DNA from: Torymus aiolomorphi
Taxonomy: Eukaryota > Arthropoda > Insecta > Hymenoptera > Torymidae
NCBI GenBank assembly: GCA_036365515.1
Contig: CM070873.1
Coordinates: forward strand, 69,065,529 to 69,129,528
Direction of reading: 5' to 3'
Length of the DNA stretch: 64,000 bases
Positions 1 to 13,500 of the stretch are shown piece after piece. Each line of letters starts with the position of its first letter. Position 1 is the first letter of the stretch. The position numbers were made by a program, and so were the translations under genes. The notes under the pieces are model-generated. The model was given only the letters and a program-made list of their open reading frames with translations. It had not been told where the DNA came from and made no database searches.

Positions 1-3000
1 TTCACCATAATAATAATCCTTCCAAACCTCTCCACCCCACTGCACCCAACTCCACACACAAAAGAAACTACAATTCACCGACCGATCGCACCACCGTCGC
101 AGCACACAACCTCACTTCTCCGCTCACGGACGACTCTGTACAAAACGCAAAGCGGAATCGGCCGCGAAATCGAATCAGGTGCGCGTTCCAGTCTCTGCCC
201 TTCCGCGCGCCGCGGCTAGTCGCGTACTAGCTCTACGCATGTGTGTGTGGGAAAACTCGCGCGAGGCGTCATCGTGCGCGCTGGTGGTGGTAGGTACAGA
301 CTAGCCTATCGCACGTATATCGGATGTCATCGACTGCGCGCGCGCCCGCGCGTCTATATATCGGAATCCGATCGGAACTGCAGTACGCCGCACCGGTTCG
401 CGCAATCTTTATAACGCGATTGATTCGCGCCGCTGTGATGCAGTGTGTTGCAAGAGCGCGCACTGTGTGTGGGTTTCTTTTCTGCGCGGATCGGTGGTTC
501 CTTTCGGGATATTTCGTGGGAGGTGCGGGGATTTAGAGTTGTGCATTTGATTGGGGAAAATGGAGCGTGATGATTGATTATCGTTTCGTTGGTCAAATGA
601 ATGCAAAGTTACGGAGCTTTGTACAAAATAATATGGAAAAGAGTTCTTCTTACGAAGTTGTTTATTTTTTTGTATGGATCAAGTATTGCACGAGAATAGT
701 TTTAAAAAACTAGTGACAGAAGAAACTTTAATGTGAATATCGTTAAAAAATTTAAACCAAAAAGAAGAAAAAAATGATTATCTGAAATAAGAGTATATAT
801 ATACTCTTGTATTTGTATACAAATGGAATAAGATAATATTACCCAACTAATCGCACCAGTCATCCAAATAAACATAACACTTTCTCCAAGCAATGCCGAC
901 AATTTTCATCATTGAAGCTATAGCCTAAGTAATGTAGCCAACATACCACGAAAAGCAAAGATTAAACGGGCACCGAATTACCCAAGCAGCCGGGAAAAGA
1001 TTCGGGAATGGAATTGCGGACTTGGAATGTGAGAATCAAATTTTCGCGGAAAGCTTCGCGTTCTCTCACTTGCCCTCCTCCGTTCTTCCTCTCACTCTCG
1101 CGCGCAGTTTCCCTTTGAATTTACAATGCCCGCAGGAATTCGAGTCGTGCGCGCAAGTTTGAGGAAGGACCGGCGAAGGGGGTGAGAGAGACCGGCCGAA
1201 AGAACAAATGAATACGCAATGGACACCGTGGGAAATTGCAAAGCTCCGGTTCTCTGTGCAGCGCGCTAGCTCTGTGTAAACCGGACCCAGCTTTTGGACT
1301 GACGCTGAGCGCGCGCGCGCGGAATAAGTCTTCGCACAGCGGTAGGTAACCGTGTTTGCCTTTATCCGTGAATTTTTTGCTCCTTGAGCTGCTGCTCGCG
1401 CAGCGGACCATTGTGTGCCCGGCGTGACGGGGTTAGTATTTGAAAGTTAAAAGTAATTTTGTTAGGTGCTGGCCCTGTTTTTCATTAGGTGCGGAGTGCA
1501 GTAACGTTTTTTTTTTTAATGTTGAGTAATACATGTGGAATTAAGAATTTTGTTTTATATATAATATAAATGTTTGAGTATACCGGAGTTTACGAGTAAG
1601 TCTTGGTAAAATTGATATTTTGTTACTGCGATTACTTTATTCAATGATAAAGTATATAAGAAGAATTACCTATACTTCAATAGAAGTAGTTATAGGTGAA
1701 ATCTAGTCAGACGTCAACCTGCGGCCGCTCTCGAGGCCGTTCTCTTTTCGTATCACTGGAACACTACAGTATTTCGGATACATGTATCACCCGTAATAAT
1801 AATGATCCGCAAGAAGTTAAATCTCAATCTTTCACTTTTACATTGAACTTATTCTGTTGAACACCTCATCTCGCATTTTCCTCTCCAGTATCCAATCCAA
1901 CAACTCTTTCAATGAAAAATATCCTCTCACTCTATATATATATATCACCTATACAATCATCGGTAATTATACACCCAGCACGTACCGACACCACCCAATC
2001 ACAAAACCTTCAAACCTATAGAAAAAAAAGAAGCCTCCACGCGATATAATTTACCAATCCGAGCCCCGCCCACTCTACTCATGCAACGACCTCGCACATC
2101 GCGTTACGCTGCTGCAATCGTATCCTCATCCTCGGCTCGCGCACAAGCAATAACACCCTGAAAACTCGGCTGACACATACCTATACGCTGTACTCGGGCA
2201 TCCGTAACACTGCCTATACGTTATACGCGCGCGGATTGCCTGCGTCCCGAAGAAACATACCTTAAGTAAATATAGGAGCGAGGCATGAGGGTTCATCGTC
2301 GTCTAGTCGCAACGTATAGGGTACCGTGCATGGGGAGATACGCGCGCGCGTGTAGGTGAGTGGATTTCGGTGTTCTTAGGAATTTCACGGTTCGCGGTTC
2401 ATTCGGCAGCGTGGAATTTGGCACTGCTGAGTGTGCTGGGGTGACGAATCGGTGGTCGTGGAGAGAGAGAGAGGCGGTTGTGACGAGTTGATTAAAAAAA
2501 TTAATGACTTGTGAAGCTGTAAAGAGCCGCATTTATGGCCGGATGTTTATTAAAACGAAGTAGGTCAGGTGGAAGAAGGATGGCCTTTTAGCTCCGCTAA
2601 AAATACATTGTAATCCTTGTTGTTTTCAAAATTATTTGGAGACGCTTTACAGTAAAATGTATAAATTTTTATTAACAAATTTTAGCTTTTAATTAATGAC
2701 ACTTCCACTACCAACTAATACCTCCTACAACCCTCAATCAACCAGATTTCTATTCCTACACCATTCCGTGCCAAAACTGCTGCCCCCTCCCTTCCGACAA
2801 ATCCACCACCATGTCCAACCGTCTCTATATCTTCGCCCGGCATAATCAAACTGTCAAGATCGCTCAAACCCGCGGCCTATAAGGATCTCCGCTGTATACA
2901 CCACTCACCCCATAGTGGATCATGCGCGTCCGCAATGCTCTCGCGTGTGCCACTTGCGGGTCTTAGTCCTCCCTCTGTGTACGTGTGCGGATTCCTTCTC

Positions 3001-5458
3001 TGCGCGCCACTGGCAAAGGCACAGAGAGCGAGAGACAGAGAGGAGTGCAATGGCAGCAGGCGGACGTTTGCGTTATTGGATATCGACCCGAGTGTGGGAG
3101 TGAGAGGATGATTCCCTCCTGATTGGGGTCGGAGAAGGTGAGTTGGCAATTATTTGCGTGGGACGATTGCGCTTTTTCGGGTGAATGTATGTATGAGGGG
3201 GACGCCATGTTGAGGAGGTTGAGAGGGTTGATTAATTTATTTCGTTGTTTTAGAAGCGGGAGTTTTGTTTATTCATTTGATTGAATAGTGTGGGCGGTCG
3301 ATGAAAATTTTTGGTAGTGATTGAGAAATTTCCGTTATTTTTTTATTTAATTGATATTGTTTGTTGATTGATTGAAGGGAGATTAAAAACATCTGTTTGT
3401 TTAATTATTTTAATAACGAAAAATATATATAGAATTGTAGGAAATATATTAATCTCTGAAGGCACGAGTAAGGAAATTATTCGCTTATTGATCGAAATGA
3501 AAGTAACATTGTTATATACTCGACGACAAATTATATTACCGTCGTGATTTAATTAAAATTGATTTAACCAGCGGGGGCATGATTTTCCAGTACGTTTGAT
3601 CACGATGTTTAATACTGAATATTTGCAAATGAATTTCAATTCCCAATAGAAATCGTAACTGTTTTCTAAGTGGGAACTGGGCAATTTATCTGTTATCGGT
3701 CTAGTGTGATTGATCAGTAAAATTGTATCGAATCGAAGCCAAAGCGCTCGGATGAAACGCTTGTTCAGTAATTTCCTGAAGTAAAATTGTCTGACGATCA
3801 GTGCACGTTCGCTAAACAATAACACGTTGCGAATGAAAGAATTATTGAATTGCACTGCCGCATTGAACAATGGATGTACTATGATGAAAATAACTCGTGA
3901 TTTATAATGGTTTATTACGTACTTTTCATCAAGGTATAATGAGAAATTCAATACTTCAGCAAATTGTAGAATCTATAAGTGTATATTGCAAAAATATGTA
4001 AAGATTTATATAAATATCTGCTTACACACATAAATGTTTTGTACGTTGCTGCTTTATTATCCTTTACAAAACCATGTATTTTGTTTCTAAATCAAAGAAT
4101 ATACAATCGCCTCTTCCAACAATAAATCTGTAAATACAATCCCCTATCTCTAAAATTCCTTACGTTCCCGCACACTTTCCATTTCTTTCCCAATTCCCGC
4201 ACGCATCCACGCCGAATCCAATCATCGAATCCGCAGCGTTTGCAAAAAAAAGACACTCCCACCGCGAAACCCATCGCAGCTCTCTCCCAAGCAGCAGCAG
4301 CCTTCGAATGGCGCGCGTACGCACCTCAATTACGCGCGAATCGCGCAATCTTCTCTCTCATTAAAGGTGAAAATTTCCCTCTCCCGGCCATCTCCAACCA
4401 CCTCGCGATTCCTACGATTAATTTCCTCGGCGTCGGTCGGTCGGTCGGCTAGATTTTATTTAATTACAGCCCGCGTCGAAGCTTGCAGTCTCGCTTGCTC
4501 TTGCCTCTTTTTCATCAAGCGACGCTGCCGCCGATGTTTTCCCGCCCTTCGTCTTCTTCTTCTTCTTCTCGCTGCTGCTGCCTCTTCGGAGAGAGCCAAG
4601 GCTGCGGATTTTCATTAGTAGGCTTTGTTGCCGCTCCCGAGTTTATTTCAGTAGTAATTGCATTTAAAAGTTCGCGAGCGAGCGGCAGCGCCGACTTCTC
4701 TTTTTCGCCGCGCGCGACGTGCGAAGGCCGAGCGTTTTTCCGTTCGCCCGTGCGCTTGGTCTTCGCGCTCTTGAGGGAAAAGGGGGACGACGGTCTGCTG
4801 CCATTTTGATGCGCGCGCGTGAGGGAGAAGCCTCTTTTGTGTTTTGGAAAATGGCGGCGTTAAAATTAAATTGCGCGTGAAAAAGCTACGGTTTTAGCGT
4901 TGTGATTCTTTAATTTTGCGTGTTTCGCGCTTCGCCGCGGCGTAATTGCTTCGGCGCACTGTTCTTTTACCGCGCGAATGCGCGCTCGCGTTTACGTGTA
5001 AAAGGTTTTTTTTTTGCTTTCGAACGGAATGAAAGTCTTACATTATGTAAAATGCGGTTGTTTTTTTAATATTTTCTTTAGAATAGAAACTTTATACCAA
5101 AATACGTATATTTTTCTTTACTTCATTATTCTGTATCAATCCTTGGACTTATTTATTTTCTTTGATATGTATATGCAAAAATATAGACTTCTAATAATAT
5201 CTTCAATATTCCTTATGATTGTGTAATCAGCATTTCAAAACACAAAACCGGTTCCTATGAATAGAATAACGCCTATCGACTTACATATCTACATATGCCG
5301 CGGTATAAACTTGAGACTACCGTTACCTGCATTAAGAACTTTTATGGCGAGCTACATATTTCCAAATGAGTAAAAGTTTTGCAATTTATTATAACTGCCA
5401 AAACAAACGTCTTTCCGATACTATCTTTTGAATATGCTCAAAATTTAGATGGTTGGAG
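1..5458. other. Non-coding stretch with four CpG-rich islands
   Basis: I see no gene here. AT-rich DNA alternates with CpG-rich islands whose C-rich to G-rich flips on the + strand lie near 230, 2280, 3050 and 4640. By hand count, 1-120 has 51 C and 8 G, while 481-600 has 43 G and 14 C. Bases 2701-2820 have 52 C and 7 G, while 3121-3240 have 47 G and 10 C. Short simple repeats include CTT units near 4550-4570 and GGTC units near 4430-4448. A 132-codon minus-strand open frame at 3553-3951 resembles no family I know and lacks clear splice signals, so I do not call it a gene. The stretch could be intronic or intergenic. Confidence 0.6.
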
Positions 5459-5460
5459 TA

Positions 5461-5713
5461 CACTGAGAGAAATGTTTAGGAAAATTTACTATAAATGTAA
5501 GAAAAATTACTATGTTCGATAGGAACTTTGGGACAGACTCCAATTATCATAAAATTTACTACAATTTATAGTAAAAATTGCTATGTACATAGCAAAAATT
5601 ACTCAAAACATAGGAAATTTTTATTATAAATTGTAGTAAATGTTATGATAATTTAAGTCTGTCCCCTGATTACTATAAATATAGTAATTTTTGTTACACC
5701 ATTTTTCTCCGTG
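5461..5713. mobile_element. Short TA-flanked MITE, CACTGAG terminal repeats
   Basis: This 253-bp AT-rich element begins CACTGAGAGAAATG and ends with the near reverse complement CATTTTTCTCCGTG. It is flanked by TA on both sides (5459-5460 and 5714-5715). The interior is itself inverted: a GGGACAGACT segment near 5530 returns as AGTCTGTCCC near 5655. It has no coding capacity. The ends match those of the larger elements at 7776-8871 and 25599-26928, so this looks like the empty version of that family. A TA target duplication fits Tc1/mariner-type transposition, but other superfamilies also duplicate TA. Confidence 0.75.
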
Positions 5714-5715
5714 TA

Positions 5716-7773
5716 ATACAGTACATCAAACGTTCAAAGATTATCAGCTATTTTGTTCACTACTTCCCATATAACACAATAACAACAACATTATCATTTT
5801 GTTGCGCTATTTTGCTTGCGATTCTGCATAGAAAAATACACATTTTTTTTTAATTTTTCCGCTTTTTATATTTTCGCAACGTATTCCCAAATTACCCATA
5901 ACAACCATCACTATTGATAAATCTCAAAGATCCATACACAATGCGCACATCGAAGGAACTACGCGATTGCATTATCTCGCAATGACAGACGACCATTCCG
6001 CGTTACCACGAAGTCGCTCCTTTGCACCACACTGCATACGAGCGACCACACTGCGAAAACATCGCTACCGTCTCTCCGCACAGCGCGTCGCGTCTCAATC
6101 ATATCACGCGCTGTATACCCACACCCTCGAAATAGTCGACACATATGCGCCGAGAAAAGAGCAGCAGCAGCAGAAGCACCAGAAAAAAGGCGACTCGACG
6201 TAGTACACACCAGCGCGCTCATGTATATTTAAGCGAGCAAACAGGACGGCTCGATCGGCATAATCGCGCGCGTGTTTACACACCCGGGCGTAATTATTCA
6301 CGGTCAGCGGAATAATAGAGTCGCGCGCCCGGCGGATTCCCATCGGAGCTAGAGGGAGAGAGAGAATCGTCCCGACCGCAGGAAGACGACGCTATGGCAG
6401 CGGGTTATATCCCGGTAGCGCGTAGAGAGGATATGCTTGCGGGCGAGGAGGGATGGATGCTGTGCTGCGGGATATCGATTCATTTCGGTGAGAGGCTTGG
6501 GCGGTTGACTTTGCGAGAGCGTGGCTCATCTGGAGCGGAGGAGAATGAATGAATTATTCCGCAGGTTCTGTAGGGCGGGAGCGATGGGTTGGTATACGTG
6601 GGCGCAGGTGAAAGTGTTATTGGTGCTTTTCGTAAGATTATGTGTGTTGCGGTCGTATTAGTCATAAAATGAAAACGTTGTCGATATTTAACAATCTTAA
6701 TTAATCGTGTATACCTAAGTGGTGTGTGCCTTTACAATATTACATATTATCAACATTACATATTCTAGGAAGAAAAAATTTTATTTTAAAAGCAATCATA
6801 TTTAATTAATTTTCCAATTTCAAGTATAGATGCATAGTACAATTAGTTAAATGGGATTAAAAAAAATATTTTAATTACTGCTATAGCTTTATGATTTCAA
6901 GAAGTTCATAAAACGAAAGTACAGGTTTGTAACTATATGTGCGCACAAAAACAATTAAATATTGTTTCAAGGTAATTAAATTGCTTCAACAACTAAGTTG
7001 AAGCGAAAACTGCAAGTTATGTTGTAATACTCTCCATTAATACGCTGCTATAAATAAACCTCCTCATAGTTAATTAAAAGCTATACATTCTAACTATCTA
7101 CCAAAAAACAATCCATTCAAAATTTCAAGAAAAGAACCCTCCCGCAATAAATCAAACCCCAGTTACCACGCCGTGACTCATACCACCAGCACAACCTCCT
7201 CCAAAAAAAAGACACCCAAACCGTCACCTGACTCACACTCACGTCTCATTCACCCGTTCATTCAGAAAAGTTCACACGCATGCACGACCTTGCTAAACAT
7301 ACACACAGTCGCGCGACATCCTTACCTTCCGCGCGAAAGATCCGAGATCTGAGATAACGACACCGCGCGTATATACATATATATATATATACACCGTTTG
7401 CGTGCCTTGAATTATCAAAGCGCGCTCGCCGCAGGGATAATAACGCTGCGACGATCCCCGGCTGTGTCTGTGTGCATGTATATATATATGTATATAAGGC
7501 TTACAAGCCCGAATTATGCAGGTGGATCACGCGCGCGCGCACGTGTAGGTGCGGACGACTGTTATTCCCCGCGGGGCGTTCGCGAAAGTTTCACGTGCCG
7601 TGAAATATTGCGAATGCAGCTAGGTATGCAAGTATCGGGCGAATAAAGATGATGCACTTGGTGGCCTGTGGGTTAGGTCAGAGGAGGTTTTCGAGTGACG
7701 ATTTTTTGGGGGGACGTTGTGCGGTGTTGCATCGGCGAAGGGAATATTTCGGTTTTGCAATATTGTTTAAGGA
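5716..7773. other. Non-coding stretch with two CpG-rich islands
   Basis: No gene is supported. Two islands flip from C-rich to G-rich near 6340 and 7500. By hand count, 7141-7260 has 50 C and 11 G, while 7621-7740 has 47 G and 15 C. The core of the second contains alternating CG and TA runs (around 7370-7550). The DNA between the islands (6680-7080) is AT-rich and featureless. Confidence 0.6.
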
Positions 7774-7775
7774 TG

Positions 7776-8871
7776 CACTGAGAAAACTGTCGTAGGAAAA
7801 TTTACTGAAAAGCTAATAAAAATTACTATTTTTTATAGCAACGATGGGATATCATGGAAATTTAGGTACTTTTGCTAACTAATATAGTAATTTTTGTAGC
7901 CAAGCTTAAACTTAAAAAAAATTGATTTTCATGATTTTATATCTATAGGATACCTAATATTTATACAATATTTAATATACTAACTACTTTTAGCGCGCTT
8001 CGCGCGTATCATTTATCTCTTTGTTTTTTTGTTTTTGAGGTTATGAACATGATCAAGTTTCATTTTAAAAGTTTGTTTTAAATAGTTTAAATTATACGAT
8101 AATAACGTAAGTCTCATAAATAAAATCATGAAATTTTTCTTATACTATTCAGTTTTAAATATTCAAAGTCAAGAATCCAATCTTCAAAATTCAAACGTAC
8201 TCGATTTTGGCGCTTATTCTATGTAGACCAATCAAATGAGCCAGCAACAACCAATCAAAACAGTCTTATTGTGATGACAGATTTCCTCCATCACTTTTTT
8301 AAGAGAGGATTATTAATTAAATTTAGCTATACAAGAAATAAATAAGGAAATAAAAATTTTTTTTTTACGGTGGTTGTGTATTCGAACCCTGGACCCTCCG
8401 CACGCTAGGCAGACGCGCTAACCTCTTACCCACGTGAGCTTCTTGAGTACACAATTTTGGAACTGATACATTGGCTACCTTCGCTTACGAGAGAACTTTG
8501 ATGATTATTTGATAGCAATAAATAACTATGATAATATAAAGAAATAACTCATAGCTCACCTGCACAACGTAAAAATAAAACAACTGAATCGATATTGTCG
8601 ATGTTTTTGATAACTTAAAAGGAAGATAATCTCAAATTGCGGGAGAAACATAACCTCAATCAGACACGTGCTCCCGGCGTGCACGCAATAAGTACTACAT
8701 GTAGAGGGCACTTTTTGCTATGTGTAGTAGTAAAAATTATTAAGATACCTTGTAAATATTCCTGAACTATAGCAAAATTTGTTATAATTTGCTTATATCC
8801 CCGCGTTGCTATCAAATATAGTAATTTTTGTTAGTTTTTCAGTAAATTTTCCTACGACAGTTTTCTCAGTG
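7776..8871 (-). mobile_element. TIR element with tRNA-like and Helitron-end-like cargo, copy 1
   Basis: This 1,096-bp element has terminal inverted repeats of at least 40 bp. The left end starts CACTGAGAAAACTGTCGTAG, and its reverse complement ends the element at 8871. The flanking dinucleotide is TG on both sides. The central part is shared with the element at 25599-26928, in opposite orientation. It contains a tRNA-like segment (8378-8446, minus strand) and a GC-rich hairpin followed by TTAG and then T (7979-8010, minus strand), which resembles a Helitron 3' end. The 253-bp MITE at 5461 has the same ends without this core. No open frame is convincing, so the element is non-autonomous. I read it as a TIR shell that moved with an internal passenger; independent insertions into two shells are the alternative. 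Confidence 0.8.
8378..8446 (-). repeat. tRNA-Ala(AGC)-like module inside a transposon
   Basis: Read on the minus strand, this segment has a D-arm-like region, then a 5-bp stem (TCTGC with GCGGA) closing a 7-base loop CTAGCGT. The anticodon position of that loop reads AGC. A T-arm with the B-box core GGTTCGAATAC follows. No paired acceptor stem is visible, so I do not call it a functional tRNA. It lies in the core of the TIR element and has a diverged counterpart near 26112-26175. It could act as an internal RNA polymerase III promoter or be a relic of a tRNA-derived SINE. Confidence 0.6.
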
Positions 8872-10235
8872 TGGTGATATGTGTGAATAGGGAGGATATG
8901 AATTGTCGTATATGGAATTGTTCATATGTTTAAACTATCACTGCGGTTTTATCATTGTCGCGTAAATGTAGGCCACTGGCCTACTGGGTCTTGAGAGCCA
9001 TTTATTTCAATTATCTTATATATCAGACCGAAGTCCATTTAAGCTATATATCATTCCACTTTCTAGATAGAAGTATAGATTCGCTATCTGTCCATTAAAA
9101 TACATTAACGAATAATGCATTAATAAAAATTTGTATAAACATTTCATTCAATACACTATACAGTACTGCTTAATTCAAAACGTTCTTTATTAAACAAACA
9201 AACAAGCATCAGACGCCTTTGAAAATCTAATTATGCTCAAATAAAATTCACCTTTGATTTACAACTCTGTAAACGGTATCCGTTAACATCGCAAAAACGG
9301 CCACTCCATTAAATTCCCAACCGCGTCACTATACACGTATTCACACTTTCGTTCGGCATTCTAGAACCGCCGTCACGCGCGCGCACACGATCCCAACGAA
9401 TCGCTAATTAATAGACAGCAATAAAACGCGAATAAAATCTCGTATCTATAGCCCATATAACTCCGCATCTTCCTGTTTACGAAAATTATCTCTCGTGAAA
9501 TATCGCATCTACTCTGACATCACACTCATCCCGTAGCGAGATAAAAAAAAAACGATTAAAGAAAACGGGCAGTAAAAGGCTTTTGCGCAACGCTCGCGCA
9601 AAGTCTTCGGCGGAGCGTGAGAATCATATAATCTGCGGAGCGTTCGGTCATAAAAGTCGGGCGGTCGGAATAGAGGCGTTATAGGCATTGTAGTTCGACT
9701 GCACGCGCGCATTGTACGCGATTCCGCGTGAAAATTGCGAGGTGGGCGGCGCGTGGGATCATTAGAGGCAGTTATCGGTGAGAAATTACGAAGATTTCAG
9801 TTCGCATTGACGTCATACATACTAGCCGAGCGTTGAGCAGCCGATTCGTAGAAGGTTTTAGTAGTCGGAGAAGGAGGCAGTATGATATGAATGGGATGAA
9901 GGAGTTTATTTACGGTGCGGATGGATTTTATGGGTTTGTGTGTCTGTATATAAAAGTTTAGAAGTATAACAATAGTTCGTAAAGGTGAGTTATGAAATGC
10001 ATGAAAAATTTAATTAAAATCATAGAATTACCAATTATATGTTGCAGACAGTTCATAGACAATTTAACATTGAGAGTACATGAAATTTCCCTAATTGTGG
10101 TAAATTTATTCTTTTGTTTTAAAACTATTCTTCTCTACATTTGCTAGCCTTTTTTTGCAGAACTTTCATATTTTTCATCATTTAGCAAGGTTTCGCTAAA
10201 CTTGAACGCAAAAGTAGTCATATATTAAAAGCAAA

Positions 10236-10577
10236 TTATCTCGTCGTCATTGAAAAAAAGTCTTTAGCCACATTGCTATGTATACACCGTATATAAACAT
10301 GAACGGCGACGAGCTCACAAGAGTCTGCGGCCGTGTTGCTAGATTGTCCGACCTTCATTAGCGAATTAAACGCTAATCTCATAAGGCCAGGCGATAAGGA
10401 ATGAAGTACGAGAACATCATACGCAGCTCTAAGCCAGGCTGCGCGTAAGCCGTTACGAAACGTATTTGAAGCTTGTCTTACGCGCTCTCGAACGGTAAAC
10501 CAATAGTTAGGATGCAGTGGTCGTATGCGCCCCGATCGATAGGATGTTTTACTGTCGGCGAACTTACCTGCAAGCAA
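10236..10577 (-). other. Unrecognised 113-codon open frame beside a recursive-splice-like site
   Basis: The frame encodes 113 residues and ends at TAA. Its base composition is more balanced than its surroundings and it contains no simple repeat. I do not recognise the product and see no domain, signal peptide or transmembrane segment. The composite splice site at 10567/10568 lies three codons into the frame, so the ATG sits in the upstream pyrimidine tract and is probably not a true start. If transcribed, this could be a cassette exon, a recursive-splicing exon or untranslated sequence. A chance open frame is quite possible. Confidence 0.25.
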
Positions 10578-10585
10578 AAGAATAC
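10562..10585 (-). promoter_or_regulatory. Candidate recursive splice site
   Basis: On the minus strand a pyrimidine-rich tract (TTCTTTTGCTTG) leads into CAG, followed immediately by GTAAGT. This is the zero-length exon arrangement of recursive splicing (ratchet) points known from long insect introns. CAG plus GTRAGT alone should occur roughly once per window by chance on both strands. The added pyrimidine tract makes this one less likely to be random. A second example lies at 44356-44381 on the same strand. Confidence 0.4.
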
Positions 10586-13500
10586 ATGTGTAAGAATTAG
10601 ATTCAAAATTTGTTAGTTATAGATAAAAATAATACATATATTTTTAATATTTTTTAAAAAACACTGAAGGAAAATGCTATTTTAGTTCATTAAGTAAAAA
10701 TGTCACTTTGAATGCTCCTTACAGCACATTATTCACCCTTTTCAAGATAATATAGAAACTAGACTTCATTCTATTAAATCTCTGCGACGGCCTATATATA
10801 TCTCTCTCTCTTCCGGAAACAAATCCCCTATTGCAGCATCGCAAAAGCCCCTTACGAAACACCACACCCGACAACCATCGAAAGGACACATCCAACATCA
10901 CATTCCCTCGCCCCGCATAATCCCTGTTTCCGCAGAGCGAGCGCGTCCCGCTAAATTAATTATACCTACTACTACTACTACTACGGAAAGTTCGCCGAGA
11001 TCACGACGTCCGCGTGAAAAAGAGCAGAGCCGCCATCGCTGCTCTCGCCTACATACATACGCGACAACTGAATTAAGGAGCCGCGCGAAGGAAAAAGCGC
11101 GCGGGTAATTAGTCTCTAATTGTCACGGGCAAATGGATGGGCCGCGCGAGCGCTAATTGGATTAATTAGATGAAAGCCGATCGGTCTCCGTTATACACCG
11201 CGCGTGCGTATTGACTCAGCGACGGCGGTGAACTTATATGTATGCGTGCAACTCGAAACAATAACTCCTCGCGCGTGCGGCTGCCGTGTATTAATAACGA
11301 GTCGGCCGTGGTTATGCGTGCGTGGACATGGCGAACTGCGTATGGGTTATTCTATACTGCGGAATTAGCTTTGCGGGGGAGGATTCGATGAACTGGTTTC
11401 GCAGTGGATTTATGATGTTGTGAATGCGAGGATAATGGTATGATGTAAATACAAAGGATCGTTATGTGTTTGTTTTAGCGTTAGAATTCGCTATGTTGTG
11501 CATAGTTGGATCGGTATATAACTAGTGCATGATACCTTAAACTTTTTTACTTTCAACTATTTTTAATATCCCGGAATACTTAACTCCACGTGTCAATCTT
11601 ATATTTTGTGAAAATCGCAGCTAATATTTACACGTATTGATTAATTATTTACTTCAATCAAATGATTCGCGAAAAATAACACTCTCTCTGCCACCTCGTA
11701 AATAATTATGAAATCGCACACGAGCTTGTACCGACTGCAATCAATTATTCATAATTCAATTAATTCCTCGCGGCGCGCGCGGCTCGATTCACGTCCTCCC
11801 AAATAAATCCAATATTTATTCGCACATTAATTCGCATAATCCTCGCATTAAAGTCCATCAATAAACCATACACAGCGGAGAGCGCGTAATATCTCCAGCC
11901 CCACGTCACGTTGTGCCGTCACCGGTCGCCCTTTTAAAAAGTCGTTATCGCGCTTGCCACCGAGAGAAATACTTATCAGCGTATCGCATTACCCCGGCGC
12001 AGATTTCCAATAATGTTTCCTCCGCCTCCTCGTTTCCATAAAAGGCATTCGGCGCTCCCGGTCATTTCGCCGCTCTTTTTCCATCTCCTCCGCCTCCTCC
12101 TCAAGCCACACAGACACAGAGCTCGTAATAACTTCATCGGCCGTTACGTAACCTCGCCCCTCTCCAATTGATTTTCTATTTGTCTCGACGCGATGCGCGC
12201 ACTGCAGGTGAGTATATACCTTCCGGGACTTCGTAAACATTGGGGGCGACTGTACGTGAGTGGGAGGAGGAGAGAAGGGAGAAACGAAAGTACGAAGCGG
12301 AAAATATGGCGGGGGGGTGAGGCGTATCGGGAATGGTTCATGAATCGGAATGCTCGCGCGCGCGCGAGCGCTTTGTGTCTTGGCCCGGGGAATGGTCTAG
12401 AGGGTGTAGTTGAATTTTGCATGGAAGGAGTTGTCGAGGGAGCTATTCGTTGGGTAGTTTTTAAGACATTTTAAGGGCAATTTGTGGATTTTCCGGCAAT
12501 GTATTGGCGGTGATGGATTGAAATGACTGCGACGAAATAAATAATGTATTAGATGGGAACTGTAAAATCTTTTTTTTTTATTATTTATATTTTCAATAAT
12601 TAAATACTATTTTTAATCGAATTTACTTGAACGGCATTAATTAGATTATGCTTTTCATATAAATGTTTAATTGTCATTAACAAATATATTCGTGACGTGA
12701 ACGGAAATGCGTTTCGTGAAACAAGTGATTTTATTGTGAATTCGTGACGTTTTGACATTTAACATTAGCTTGATTAAAATTACTGAATATAATTATATAC
12801 TTGATCTACGATTAACGGAGAATTAGCATTGAATTTCTCTGCCATCACATCCACATACATAGAATTATAAATTCCATCATGAGTATCCAAATTCATAAGC
12901 GTTCAAAGGCGATTTATCTATAGAACACAGTACAACATAACCGAGAGATCACGAGATTCAAGAAATATTATTCTATTATAAATTTAATATCAAAATGCTC
13001 AAAAATATAAAACGAGATATGTCATGTTTTTTTTTCTCGGACTAAATTTCGCCTCGCCTCGTCTCCGAAGGAAAACAGAGCGCAGCTATATATAGCACGC
13101 GGCAACAAAAAGCCAAAGTAAGAAGGACGATTCCAATAGGGATGCATCGGGATGCGCGCAGCAGAGAGCGGGCTGAAGCGAGCGAGCGAGCGAACGCAAC
13201 GCAGACGCCGTTCGTTGCCAAAAACATTGTCGGGGATTCGCCGGCTTATTTATCGCGAGAGATGCCAAGTCAAGAGGGGGGTGTATAACTATACCCGAGC
13301 GACGTCGAGAGTGAGAAAGGGAGAGAGAATGCCCGGAATTTATCGCCTCTCTTCGGCCAGACTCCAGTTCTGGTGGCTGTCTAATTGATAATTATTGCCG
13401 AAAAAATTTCACGGCAGAAGGAGAAGGCGCTAAGTTATGACGTAAGATATATAAAGGCATGAAGTATGCTCGGAATTGAAGTGGAGTCGTGTATAGATCT

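Noticed and set aside
3553..3951. 132-codon minus-strand frame
   Set aside because: Length is compatible with chance in AT-rich DNA. No recognisable motif, no strong splice sites, no flanking exon candidates.
8378..8446. Functional tRNA-Ala gene
   Set aside because: No complementary acceptor stem, and the segment lies inside a transposon shared with a second diverged copy.
12193..12214. Short plus-strand exon ending CAG followed by GTGAGT
   Set aside because: A donor consensus is present, but there is no acceptor tract, no downstream acceptor I could pair, and the G-rich right shoulders of islands produce GTGAGT often by composition.
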